Made by a program: the position numbers and the translations under genes. The notes under the pieces were generated by a model. The model saw nothing but the letters and a program-made list of their open reading frames with translations. It ran no database searches and had not been told where the DNA came from. Of a DNA stretch of 64,000 nucleotides, positions 1-11,187 are shown one piece after another. Source of the DNA: Bursaphelenchus xylophilus. Lineage: Eukaryota; Nematoda; Chromadorea; Rhabditida; Aphelenchoididae. The stretch spans positions 2,914,001-2,978,000 of the forward strand of contig CAJFCV020000004.1 of NCBI GenBank assembly GCA_904066235.2, in the 5' to 3' direction. Numbering within the stretch: position 1 is the stretch's first letter; every line of letters begins with the position of its first letter.

Positions 1-175
1 CGGAGGTCCGAATTCGGTCACAAACCCATAGTCTTCTCATGCAAAAACAGCCCCAATATGAAGAGTTAGACTATTTTCGGTAATTTCGAACTCAAAAGAT
101 CTTCAAAGTGTTGGTCTTTTCTTATTAGTTATATTACTTTAGAGGGTTACGGTAATTTTTTTCTCTCATTCTCTA

Positions 176-632
176 CTAACAAGGGAAGTACCCCAAGTGC
201 GACGCATAGATTTTGATGAAACTTGGCAAAAATTTAGAATAATTTTTTCTAAGATATATGCGAGAATTCTAGGTCGCGCTTTGCAGAAACAACCTAGATT
301 TTTAGATCGAAATTCAGCGAAAATTTGAGAATTTTTGCCGATTTTTGGCACGAAAAGTTTCACACTTATTTCTACTGTAGAGGGTAATGTTTCCACAAAA
401 AATCAATTTTTTCCACACGAAACTAGCAAAGTTATTGCCAAAAAAGTGCTTTTCTCTCTGACCGCTCTCCGCATTTCGCGTACTCTCTCGGCTTCAAAAG
501 ATCGTTCAATATCTCAGTGGCGCTTGCAAAGCGCGGGCTAAAACTTTCAGTAATTGATATCTAGTCTATGCCCGATGTGTGTGCAAAATTTAAAGAAAAT
601 CTGAGCGTTGAACTTGGGGTACTTCCCTTGTA
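176..632. repeat. Family B inverted-repeat element
   Basis: A roughly 455 bp element that starts with AACAAGGGAAGTACCCCAAG and ends with the inverse. Its interior has recognisable blocks (GAGCGGTCAGAGAG, GGCCATAACTTTG, TCTCGGTTGTTTCTGC) that recur at about 22.8, 25.3, 31.9 and 34.2 kb, with degenerate copies at 13.5 and 38.5 kb. It carries no transposase, so it looks non-autonomous. Short reading frames inside it are repeat-derived. Confidence 0.75.
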
Positions 633-929
633 AATCAATGTTGTTTAGGCCAAATATTTACGTTTGGCCTGAACCCCAAACGTAATTGGCATTGTCCCAA
701 ACCATCTCCCGTAGAAATACAGTACTTGCACATCTTTTATGAATTGAATTCTCACTTGGAAGTCGAAAAAAAAACAAGTGTGAAAAATAGGCGAGACGAA
801 GGAAGGGAAAACAGGCACATTGTCACAGGAAAACCGTAGTGTGGGACTTGGAATTTAATGTCGGACTAATAATATGTTTTTGTAAATATGTAAATATTTA
901 CTAGTATATATACAACAGTTTTTGTAAGG

Positions 930-1835
930 CGCTTTGGATTTTCGGGTCAGCGGCAATTCGGGTCAACGATACTTTGGATCGCGTCGATTCGTCGTTGTAG
1001 GCATCAGGGAGGCCAGGAGAAGGCTTAGTTAGTAAAAATAATAAGATTGATTGTGACCTGTGTAGGATATCTTATAATTTTTTGGGGTATTTTACATGCA
1101 CTCACATCAATAATATCTAGATAAAAGTTACAGATCTTCTTTTTTCGCCGCAAATTTTGGTCTTCTATAGTTTAGTAGAAATAATAAGATTGATCCGATT
1201 ATAGGATATCTTAACACATATTTTGAGGTATTTTACATGTACTCACATGAATATGTAATAATATATACAGTGGCGGACCTGATCCAGTGGCAAAAAACGT
1301 ACCATTTTGCATCCGGGAAGTATCAAAAATGTGGCAAAATACCCCCTTCTCCAAGTGAAAAACTGCGACTTTAAAATCCCTTTTTGTGAGGGAAAGATTG
1401 CGCCCTTCAAGAAGAAGTTTCTTAGTTTGACAAGGAGGCATTTTGCCACATTTTTAATACTTCCCGGATGCAAAATGGTACGTTTTTTGCCACTGGATCA
1501 GGTCCGTCATTGTAGACGAAATTTATGGATCTTCGTTTTTTGCCGCAAATTTTGTTCTTTTATATGTTAAAATCACTCAGGGTTAAGGAAACTATCGTTA
1601 TTAGTTCTTTTGTAAGACCCTGTAGAATTAGTGGACGTATTTTAAGCCTTCGCCAAGTCTCCGCCGAGCCTTCGCCAAGCCTCCGCTGACCATCCAACGG
1701 CTTTGTCAGGCCTTGTAGGCACTTCGTACAACCTTTTTTGACATCCACTTGACCTACACCTCGTATCGATCAATTTTTTTTGTTGACCCGAATGGTCGTC
1801 GACCCGAAAAGTCAGGGCACAAAAAATTTATGTTT
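930..1835. repeat. Family C element split by a family A element
   Basis: The left part has a 'TCGGGTCAACGATAC' end, the 'GTTAGTARAAATAATAAG' block and an ATTGATC-like block. The right part has a CCGCCGAGCCTTCGCC tract and ends near a 'GACCCGAAAAGTC' inverse terminus. A complete family A element (1266-1514) lies between them, flanked by repeated ATCTAGATAAAAGTTACAGATCTTCGTTTTTT-type material, so family A probably inserted later. The intact version is seen at 10.1 and 30.3 kb. Confidence 0.65.
1266..1514. mobile_element. Family A MITE (hairpin element, TA-flanked)
   Basis: Starts TACAGTGGCGGACCTGATCC and ends with the inverse, GGTCCGTCATTGTA. The arms are near-perfect inverse copies of about 100 bp (AAAACGTACCATTTTGCATC and so on), so the whole 249 bp folds into a hairpin. 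TA dinucleotides at both borders fit the target duplication of Tc1/mariner-type elements; that assignment is inference. About a dozen copies occur in the window. Confidence 0.8.
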
Positions 1836-2059
1836 TTTGCACCGTGTGGCCTCATTTTCGAGTTCGACTTGGTATCGCCAATTTGAAGTGGGCTGTTTTA
1901 TTATCAAATTAGCTAATTTCATCAACCTTGTGGTCTGTTTATATCACTTGACTTATAGTATTATGAGTAAAAGTAATGTGATGATGTTTAGAACGCGCCC
2001 TTCTCCTAATCCCACATTTTAAAAAAGTTCTGCAGAATTCTGTTGAATTTTTATTACAG

Positions 2060-4184
2060 ATGACAACGAACCATGTGGAAGCCGACTTCAATGTCCACAG
2101 CATCTCCAACACCCTTTTTATGTGCTCTTTGTACATTGTACTGGGTAAGTCGCATGATTAATTTGATTTCATTTTTTCTCGGGCTATTTTCGCATGGTCT
2201 GGGGAAGTATTTTACGGCTTAATAAGCCCTGCTTACCCTTAAAATAGCAATGTTACAGTGGCGGAATTGACCCAGTGGCAAACAATTTATCATTTTGTAT
2301 CCGGGAAGTATCAAAAAATGTGGCAAAATACCTACCTCTCCAAGTGAAAAAAACACTTTTTTGAGCACTTTCCTTCGCAAAAAGAGCAACTGTCAGCCCC
2401 AGTGTACAGTGACGGACCTGAGCCAGTGGCAAAAAATCTACCATTTTGAATCCGGGAAGTACCAAAAATGTGGCAAAATGCCTCCATCTCCAACTAAAAA
2501 AAAACTCCGTTTTGAAGGGCTCCTTCACAAAAAGAGCATATGCATTTTTGAAATCGCATTTTTTCACTTGGAGAGGGAGGTATTTTGCGACATTTTTGAT
2601 ACTTCCTGGATGCAAAATGGTAGATTTTTGCCACTACTCCAGCACTGTTACAAAAATTTTCAAAAATTGTTACACATTTTACATTACTTTCAGGTACCGT
2701 AGCGATGATAGCCAATCTTCTGAACATCCTAATCTTCCTCACTCATCGCGATCTTCGAACGAACCATGTCTTCTTCATTGCGCTGGATTTCGGTGAGATG
2801 ATCAACGGGCTTTCCTACGTTTTGACCGGAATTGGCCGGGGAACGCACGCACTGCGCGGCGATTATGATCGCCCAATCACTGTTCACGAGTGCTTTTTTC
2901 AAAAATTTTGGCCAATTCCCTTGATTCTTGGGACCGAGATTCCGGCTTTGATGACGTTATTGCAAAGTGCGGAGCGAGTTATCGCCGTTGAAAAGCCCTC
3001 CGCTTATAACCAATTGTTTTCGGCGGATCGGAAAAAGATGTGGATTGGAGGGATGGCAATGGTTCAGATTGTAAGCAGGCTCTTCTATTTTCTTTTTAGA
3101 TCAAAATCAGCAAAATTTTTAATTCTTAAGCAACCAAATCTGCAACGAGAGAAAAAGTTGACTCAATGGGTCAAGTGTTGCATTATGACGGGAAAAACAA
3201 AAAAAGTGTTACAAAATTTTACATTAGCTTCAAATTAATTTGTTGTTTGTATTTTACTTTTTTTATTCCCTCATTCTACCTTCTAAACACCGACAGAAAC
3301 ACTTGACCCAAAGTGTCGACTCTTCCTTTAATCTATGTTTAGTGGCTATTATTCGGTATTGTAATGCACGAAAACAGATTTCAGCTTATTTTATCAACAG
3401 CCGCAGCTTCTTCATGGCATAATCAGCGAGTGAATGCTGATAAACACTGTGCTATTATAAGTTCAACGGCCGGATTCTTCAGCACCTTCCATTTTATTTT
3501 CATTGTAATGGCATACATGTTGAGTTTCTGTTCGTTATACACGATTCATCACTTTTCACAGGTAAGAAACGCGAAAAATCAGCAGGTGACATTTTATACG
3601 ATGGAAATTTAAGAAAGATTTTTTATTGTATAAAATGTCGCCTGTAAAGAAAATGATATATTTTTGGTATAAAACTGAAAGGAATTAAAGTAATAATACA
3701 AATACACTTTATCATCTTTTGCAGCATATTTTTTTCCAAAAATGCCCAAATTGTCAAAAGAACTTTTCATCGTATAAAATGTCTACGACTGAAAATTCTT
3801 CGCTTTTAGAGGCGAAAAAGTGAAGAAGGTATCATCATGGTCTCTCGAAATACAAAAGCTGACCATCAGCTCACGGTTTTCTTGGTCATGACGGCCATGG
3901 ATATTGTGCTAGTCACCATCCCCGGAGTTGTCATGCTGGGCGCCAAATGGCAGTACTTCGCACCGAACGACCTGACAGTCGCTTTAACTTACTCTACGAC
4001 TGGTTTCATCTCACTGGTTCATATTTTCATCAACTATTATTTTAACGAGTTGTTTCGGAAGCAAGTCCAATATTGGAAATCAAAGGCGTTGCGGCAGACG
4101 AAGACGACATCCGTTCATACAAGGAGTTTTGCAACGAGAAGCAGTGCGAAGAGAGAGCATTCTAACGCTACCGCTATGTTCTGA
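2060..4184 (+). CDS. Nematode serpentine (seven-helix) G-protein-coupled receptor
   Basis: Four exons join in frame: 2060-2144, 2694-3070, 3385-3561 and 3810-4184, giving about 337 residues. Exon 2 opens with a TM1-like GTVAMIANLLNILIFL followed by the loop THRDLRTNH. It carries a conserved Cys (HECFF) before TM3 and, after TM3, the AERVIAVEKPSAY segment that stands where rhodopsin-like receptors have the DRY region. Exon 3 holds TM4 and TM5 (GFFSTFHFIFIVMAYML); exon 4 holds TM6, TM7 and a basic tail. This is the layout of nematode chemoreceptors of the srsx/srx kind, so it probably senses an external or peptide ligand at the membrane; ligand and subfamily are not decidable here. The ATG directly follows TTTTTATTACAG, which suggests a spliced-leader site. 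Introns carry a family A repeat and small hairpins. Confidence 0.85.
2254..2650. mobile_element. Family A MITE, one and a half copies, in receptor intron 1
   Basis: A half copy starts at the TTACAGTGGCGG near 2254 and is followed by a full copy from TACAGTGACGGACCTGAGCC at 2403 to CAGCACTGTTA at 2650. Both show the GCATCCGGGAAGTATC-type core in each orientation. The copies sit wholly in the first receptor intron, and the three open frames here are repeat-derived. Confidence 0.7.
3589..3648. repeat. Small hairpin of the TCATCGTATAAAATG family
   Basis: GACATTTTATACGATGGAAA is followed about 20 bp later by the inverse (TTTATTGTATAAAATGTC), giving a hairpin of about 60 bp in receptor intron 3. 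A half copy lies at about 3768-3783. Confidence 0.6.
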
Positions 4185-4844
4185 CCGATTTTTAGTCACT
4201 TTTGATAATGCGAGGAAGAGTTGACTCAGTTGGGTCAAGTGTTTCTCTGATCAAATGTGGCTGTATAACGCTTAGAATTACTGTAGTTTGGTTGCTGATA
4301 CACTTTTCTGGCCACAAAAAAATATAAATCAGACTTTTAATTGGTTGAACCATCTTATACGCTAAAACATGTCCTAACAAAAATTTTTAAATTTTTATTT
4401 TTTTTTTTTCAAATTGACAACAAACAACTATTCTAGAGACTTTAGAGGGTGCGGTGATGATATATATCAACGTTATGGCTATAAAATGGATGTGTTTTTG
4501 AATACTTTAGATGAGATTGCAAACTTAACATCATGGTTTTGGAAATGTCGTTTTGTTACAAAAATGCGCGAAACCGAATCGATATCGTAATAGAAAATGA
4601 GAGTAGTAATAGAAATATGATATATAATATGTAATCGGAGAGAAACGAGTGAATATTTGAATACTGGAATATAATCATTGCATACAACAAGCACTGGGTG
4701 TATCGGGGATAAAAATGATTAGAATATCTATAATTTTGAGGGAAATTAAAGGGGCTTTGAGGTGAGGATTAAGTGACAGGCTGTTAGCTAAAAAGCTGAC
4801 GCAAATTTTACGCCTTATCTCCTCAGATTTTTGAGTTTAGAGAC

Positions 4845-4905
4845 GTTTTATACGATGAAAAATACCAAAATTGGGCTGTTCAGTTTTCATCGTATAAAAT
4901 GGCCG
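4845..4905. repeat. Small hairpin of the TCATCGTATAAAATG family
   Basis: GACGTTTTATACGATGAAAA and its inverse TTTTCATCGTATAAAATGG are separated by about 20 bp. This is a second copy of the hairpin seen at 3589. Confidence 0.65.
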
Positions 4906-4997
4906 CGTTACGACAGATTACATAGGTAATCGCGTATAGGTAAGTCAACAGAAACAACTTCGCATAGCGGCAGGAAATTTCCGTATTTTGCAGCGCA

Positions 4998-5062
4998 CGC
5001 CATTTTATACGATGAAACATATCAAACGTCACTATTTCTATTTTCATCGTATAAAACGTCTC
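4998..5062. repeat. Small hairpin of the TCATCGTATAAAATG family
   Basis: GCCATTTTATACGATGAAAC and its inverse TTTTCATCGTATAAAACGTC are separated by about 24 bp. This is the third and closest copy to the STAT 3' end. A single arm lies at about 12842-12863. Confidence 0.65.
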
Positions 5063-5162
5063 CCTAACATTACCACCATTTGAAAATCACCTCAAAACCC
5101 GCTTGAGGACTCAGAAAGTGACTACGAATTCTTTGACGAGACAATTTTGATTACCAGTATAC

Positions 5163-8100
5163 CTATGGGTACTTTAGAGTAGAGTCCACCGTGGGAGGCA
5201 TGAGTGATATGATGTCGACTCCATTGCTGTTACTATACGTGGTGTCGGGTTCGGAATGCCCACTCCAATGCAACGTCAAAGGAGGCCAGAATTTGTCATC
5301 GCCGGGCGGCGCGGTCCATCGATGATTCAGTGGCATTCTGGGCGGGTTTTGCGGCACGTCCACGTAGTGATACTGAGGTGGTGCGGAGAAAGCGTTGGAG
5401 TGGGTGCTGGAGAAGGCCTGAGGCTGTGTTGTGCCGCCGAAGCCCACACTCACGGGCGGATGAACAGTTGAGGGAACTGAAGCGGCAGCTGTAACGGACT
5501 TTCTATTCAAAACATCGATGACATCAATTCGGGTTTTCCCAAACTTGTTCATCAACTTTTCCAGGGCGATTTCGAATTCTTCCCCGTTGTTTAGCGATGG
5601 AATATCCTGGAATGAAAATTTTAGGTCAGAGTTAAGGTTAGAGTTGGATTTTCGACTTTGGAAAGCCTTGAGAGCCAAGGTTATACACTTACATGTTCAA
5701 ACTTGTAGTTCTCGGAACCGGCTTGTTTGCAGGTGACTACAGCAACTCGCATTGGGGTGAAACTAAAATAAAATATTGTTATTCGTCTTCTTGGAGACTA
5801 AATTTTTTATAAACAATCCATATGCCACTATATTCCCGTTTTTGAGTCAAGTCTTCCTTTCAAGGGAAACACTTGACCCAAAGGAGATAACACTTGACCC
5901 AATGGAGATTTGGCATAACACAATGGCCAAGTTGCTTGCAAAATACGCGATTACTTATGAAACTGTTATTTATATATTTGGGTCAACTGTGCTCCTCAAA
6001 AGAGAGACTTGACTCAAGGCCCAAAACAGCCCATAAAATCGCCCGGCAACTTACCATTGAGTTTCCTCAACATCAATTCCCTCCGTATGAACCAAGTTGG
6101 AAGTGATTTCTCGTTGAGTTGGCTGGGCTTGAGAGAAGAAATCGGAGGATTTGGGGCACTCTTTCATGGCCTCGGAAACTAGCATCCATTCATGATTGGC
6201 CGTGTATAAATACTCCACTTTCTCGGCAATCAGGATGTCTCGAAGGTATTCGTGAAGCGATTTGGCCTGAAAAATAAAATTTGAGCATTTTAGCCAACTT
6301 TTATGTCAAGCGGAACAGTTGACTCGGGTTGGGTCAAGTGTTCCGCTTGTTGTAAAGTAGAGGGAAAACTGTGGAAATGAACTTTTCAAAAGAATTAAAG
6401 CCGATTTTACAACGTTTGAAAGCCCTCTAAGCCACAAAAATTGTTAAAAATTTGCGAAAACTCGGTAAAATCCAAAAAAAAAACTCAATTTCGGCCAAAT
6501 TTACCTGCAGTTTCCTCAAATCCAGCGGTTCCAAGTGCAAGATCTGAGCCCCCGATTTGACTGAGAAGCAAACACAGCCACCCATGACAAACGACAGGTA
6601 CATTATTAGCCCCGACTCAATCCTTGAAAGTTGCAACGCAATCTTTTGCCGTTCCATGAACCCATTGAGCAAGCCGGCTTCCCAAAGAGTCTTGATCTCG
6701 GTCCGTTGGTCGCTGAACAAATGCAGAAGCTCCAACATCCCTCTCCACACGCTGAACTTGACGTCGGTCTTGCCGACGGAGTAGTGCAAATGGGGGCAGA
6801 GGACGTTGCGAAAAGCGATTGAAGGAACTTCGTAGGCGTTGTAGGGAGTGTTATCTGAAGTGTTCATGATGAAATCAATTTTCAGACTGTTTTTGATCTT
6901 TAAGAGATGTCGAGTCAAGTTTTCCTCTCATTTTTGATTGAGAGAAACACTTGACCCAAAAATCACAAACTGCGGGAATTACGGAGAAAATTAGTTTTAA
7001 AACGTAAATGTAGATGTCACGTACGCTAAAATCGATTTTAACAAGTATTTTTGTAGAGTCATGTCTCTTTAATAACAAAGATGAGACTTGACCCAATCTC
7101 AAAATTTTGCAAACCGTGAAATTAAAAATTGTAAGACTTAATTTACTGTATTTTACGGCATTTTTTACTCTAAAAAACTTATGGGTCAACTGTTTCCCTC
7201 GAAAAAAAGTTGAGAGAAACACATGACCCAAAATTCGAAAATTGCTCGAGACTTCGGAAAACTTACGTTCACTGCATTCAGGACAATGCATCTTGTTTCT
7301 CAAGATCAAAAAGTCCTCATCCGTCAGCGTTCTATTCACCTCCGCATTCATCGCAAAGTACTGCGCATACAGATCCTTGAACGCTTTCCAATCTATTGAA
7401 TTATCGTACCACTGAAGCAGCAGCCCATCCAGTGCGGCTGTCCCGTACATCCAGAAGCAAGTCGCCGTATACGAACTCATCATTCGTTGGACTTGACAGT
7501 CTTGGTTTCGCCGGGTAGCGATTGCGAATGGCATGGATAAGGTGTGAGCGGTTTGAAGGCCGCCGGTGAAGCTGAACATCTCGGCCTTCACGTGGAAGTA
7601 GAACAACGGACGTTTTCCGGTCTGACCAGCAGATCGTGAGTCCAGCAAGGCGTCCTGGAAAGGTGGAAATCAGCGAGGGGAAGAGTTGACACAAGGCTTG
7701 GAAAAGTGGAGAGACAGATGACCCAAAGGAATAAAATAGTCAAAAATAATTTTATAAAGCGTTCAACAGTTGGTAAAAATATAAGTTTCAGCTAAAGGCT
7801 AATTTTAAAAATTTTGTGTAAAGTTTTCCTCTGAACGAAAGACTTGTCTCAAGCGAAGGAATAACAGGGCCGGAGGTCGTAAAGAACTCCTCGAATGCGG
7901 AGAAAGCGTCTAATTTTAATTTCTCGTAGTAATCTTCCAGCATTAGCTTAATCTTGATTTTTGGGTCAAGTGTTTCCCTCTCCTTACCCCGTCGAAAACG
8001 TCTCCAAAAGGCTTCAAAAACTATTCCAAGAAATACAAACAACTACCAGAAGACCTCTCAACAAAAAGCCAACCCTTACTTTTTGCCTTGTAGTGCATAA

Positions 8101-11100
8101 CAAATGTGGATACGTTGCAATCCAAGACTGGTATTCTGGATCAAACGAAGGCGGAATGGAAATCCACTCTTTGGAGTTGACATCACTCTTTTTGTGCGCC
8201 GTATTTCCACCGCCATCAGAAGCGGTGGCGTTGTTCCGTTTCACTCCACTTGACGGCTTCATGGCCAACAGCGCGGCCGAAGGGGTTTGGCGGACTGCGA
8301 CGGGAGGATCGAATGTCTTTCGATGACGCATTTCTTGCTGGATTTGTTGGGCTACTGTAACGGAGAGATTTATTAGAAGAATTTTCAAGCTGAATGAAAC
8401 AATTTTTGAGAAATTTGAGCTTGATTTTATGAATCTGGAAATTGAGGGGAAGACTTGACTCAAAACTTGAAATTTAGTAACTTCGAGGAGTAAAATGATA
8501 ATAAAAGAGTAAATTTAAGACTATTTCAAATATTATTCAAAACAAAAATTGATAAAGTTTGCTTTGAACAAAATTTGGGTCAAGTCTTCCCTTCGATAGA
8601 AATTTATCGAATAATCGCACAAAAAGCTCAGAAATATTTCAAAAATAAGCTAGTGATCAAAATTGAACAACATGGTTGAAAAATATATCAATAATACTAA
8701 AATTACTCACCTTCCTCACTAACAATTTGAAGCGAATACTCCTTGAACAAGGTGCAGCGGCAAAGCGAAGCAATTTTTGTGGGAAAAAGATTGTTCGTCA
8801 CCAAAATCGCATTCTGACTCGGTTCGATGCAGATTATGGAGTCGCTCAACAGCATCTCCACCATGTTGTAGACCATTTTGAGGAGTGGCGAGATAAGTTC
8901 AGGCTTGGCCATTCCTTTCGCCGCCCTCGCACCATAACAGAAACCCTGGAAAGATTGAGGGTTAGTTTATTAAAAAATAGGATAAAAATTGGACGGATGT
9001 ATTCCAAGCCCAATTTTCGATTCTCGGAAAAAAGCTTGACTAGAGAAAAACTTGACCCAAAATCGATAGTCTAGTGTAATCTATCGGCTTCGGTAAATTT
9101 GAGTCGGGTCAAAATGGTGTTAAAATGTACCAGCACTTCGATAAAATCGCGCTTCAATACGATTTTTACTAAAACGTCGGTTTTTAAAAAATCTTGTGTC
9201 AAGTCTTCCCCTCGCAATAAAAAATAAATCATACTGTCTAAAATACACTATGAATATTTTTGCAAACAAAAAAACAAAGACGTAACGTGCTGCCTATGTG
9301 GTTTCAAATGAAATTCGAGTTTTGCTTGCCAAGAGGAAGACATGACCCATCTGAGTCAAGTGTTTTCCTTGATCAAAACTCCCAAAAATTCCGAAAATAT
9401 AGCTCAGATTAGTAGCATTTCCTGTAGTAACTTACCAAAGTAACCTGCAATCGTGCTGCCAGCACACCGAGATTGTACAACATATGGCTGTAAAATGACA
9501 TAGCCACTGACAAAAATCCTTTGTTGTTGAAGCCGTATCGAGTCATTTTTTGGATTTGCGTTGTCCTCAACTGATTCCACACGTAATAGCCATGCTGAAG
9601 AGTCAAAATTCGGATTAAAATTTTAAGAAATTCCATAAAAATCAAGAAAATTCCGAAAAAAACCCGTAACCTACCGCATTACAAAACTCCCGCTGCAGTT
9701 GGAAACAATTGATCAGTTGGTCCTTGAACAGCGCGATCTGAGCCTCAAACTCGGGAGTGACGTACTTCTGCTGACACATGGTGTAAAGATCATGGAGGGA
9801 TATGAGAGACGTGACATAAGCTTGGTAGAATCGATCGAAATTACTGTCGGTTTTAGAGACTCCGACGGGTGGTTGCATTCGTTGGGCTTTGTTGACCAGG
9901 TCCACCAGAGCTGCATGGATTTTTTCCTGAAATTTGTGGATTTTTTAGAAAAAAAAGTTTTGGGTCAAGTGTTTCTCTCGGAAAGAACATAGTGTAGAAA
10001 TGAGCTTAGGTCGTAAAAATTGATCGAGAGGACAGTATAAAGCAACCCTATGAAAAATTTAGAGTAGGAGTGGTAATTTGACAGACTTTTTCAATATGGC
10101 GCCAACTTGACGTCAAATTGTCGGCGCTACGACTTTTCGGGTCAACGATACTACGGATCGCCTCAGTTCGTCGTTGTATGCATGGGGAGGCCAGGAGAAA
10201 GCTTAATTAGTAGAAATATAATAATAAGATTGATCGGGTCCTAGGATAGCTTATAACCTATACAATAACCCAGGGTAAAGAAAACTAATGTTATAATAGC
10301 AAAAATTACAGAAGGTGGACATATGGCAAGGCTTCGGCAAGTCTCCGCCAAGTCTCCGCCGAGCCTTCGCCAAGCGTCCGCCGGCCATCCAACGGCCTTG
10401 CCAGGCCTCATAGGTTCTTCTTTACAACTTTTTTTTAGTGTATTCACCTGCCCTACGATCGATTTTATGATGACCCGAACAGTCGTTGACTCGAAAAGTC
10501 GGGAAGCGAAATTGTCACTTTCGCTATTTTTTCTATTTTTTAAAGATTTAAAATCCAAAATTTCTGGTTTTCGAAGCACTCAAGATCAAGTTTAACAAAT
10601 TTCCAGTAGCCCCAAACCAGCCACTTACCTGGAAATGCTTTCCTCCGTAGTCCAAAAAGCCGCACAATTCATCGGCCTCCTTCTCCAATCGATTGATGAT
10701 CGACAACAAAGTCCATGTCAAAAATGCCCATTCGTCAAAGTAGTCGGCGGTCGGAGGCTCTGCGGACGAGGGCAGCAGCACAATACGGCCTTCGATTTCA
10801 TTGAGGATCTTGTAGAGCGAACGGTTGAGCTGTTGGCCGCGCTGTTCGCTGGTCACTTTCTCTTCGGCCGCGTTCTGATTGGCTGGACTCGTCGCCTCTT
10901 TCGGGGCCAGTTTTCGGATTCGATGATAAATGCAGAACTGTAAAATATGTTACAAATGCTTGTGCACTTGATTTCAAAGCTTTTCAAAGGGTTTTTGAAT
11001 GAGCGGAAAACTTGACCCAAATGGATCAAGTTTTTCTCTGGCTCAAAACTGGTAAAAACTGGCGAAACAAAGTGTAAGAAATGATCGGTAAGCGTCCTAA

Positions 11101-11187
11101 AGGCTTAGACAACAAACATAAAGCACTTACAAACTCATAAATGTCTTGCTGAAACGCGGCGTTGCCGGTCCGAGGATTGCTGCTCAT
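5163..11187 (-). CDS. STAT-family transcription factor, nematode STA type
   Basis: Eleven exons join in frame: 11131-11187, 10629-10937, 9675-9926, 9436-9594, 8711-8945, 8080-8354, 7267-7654, 6505-6854, 6055-6266, 5693-5762 and 5163-5606, about 916 residues. It lacks the N-terminal STAT interaction domain and begins with a helical, coiled-coil-like region (about 20-260). The DNA-binding and linker region follows (about 270-610), with [10 protein letters not shown] and the tract TATCFWMYG...[15 protein letters not shown]. An SH2-like region starts at [13 protein letters not shown] (615-627). A Pro/Ser-rich tail (770-916) ends TLKYP. STATs carry signals from membrane to nucleus and bind DNA as dimers through SH2-phosphotyrosine contacts. 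Here the SH2 strand reads [12 protein letters not shown], so the usual phosphotyrosine-binding Arg appears to be missing. Tyr765 (ENYKFEH) is the nearest candidate phosphorylation site. It is clearly STAT; whether STA-1-like or STA-2-like needs a tree. Confidence 0.87.
10118..10506. mobile_element. Family C element in STAT intron 2
   Basis: Begins near CGACTTTTCGGGTCAACGAT and ends with GACCCGAACAGTCGTTGACTCGAAAAGTCGGG, which contains the inverse. Interior landmarks are TCGTCGTTGTATGCATGG, AGTCTCCGCCGAGCCTTCGCC and CCAACGGCCTTGCCAGGCC. The element lies inside the largest STAT intron without touching exons. Confidence 0.75.

Larger units (their letters stand above)
4185..5162. other. Gap between the convergent receptor and STAT genes
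   Basis: I see no gene here. It holds one palindromic GACTCA/GGGTCAAGTG motif pair at 4210-4240 and two hairpins described separately. The rest is AT-rich with no long coding frame. Both neighbouring genes end into this gap, so their 3' untranslated regions must lie in it. Confidence 0.6.

Noticed and set aside
7788..8042. A minus-strand segment reading [22 protein letters not shown] as an extra STAT exon.
   Set aside because: The flanks lack a pyrimidine-rich acceptor and a good donor, and exons 6 and 7 already join in phase 0 without it. It also overlaps GGGTCAAGTG intron motifs.
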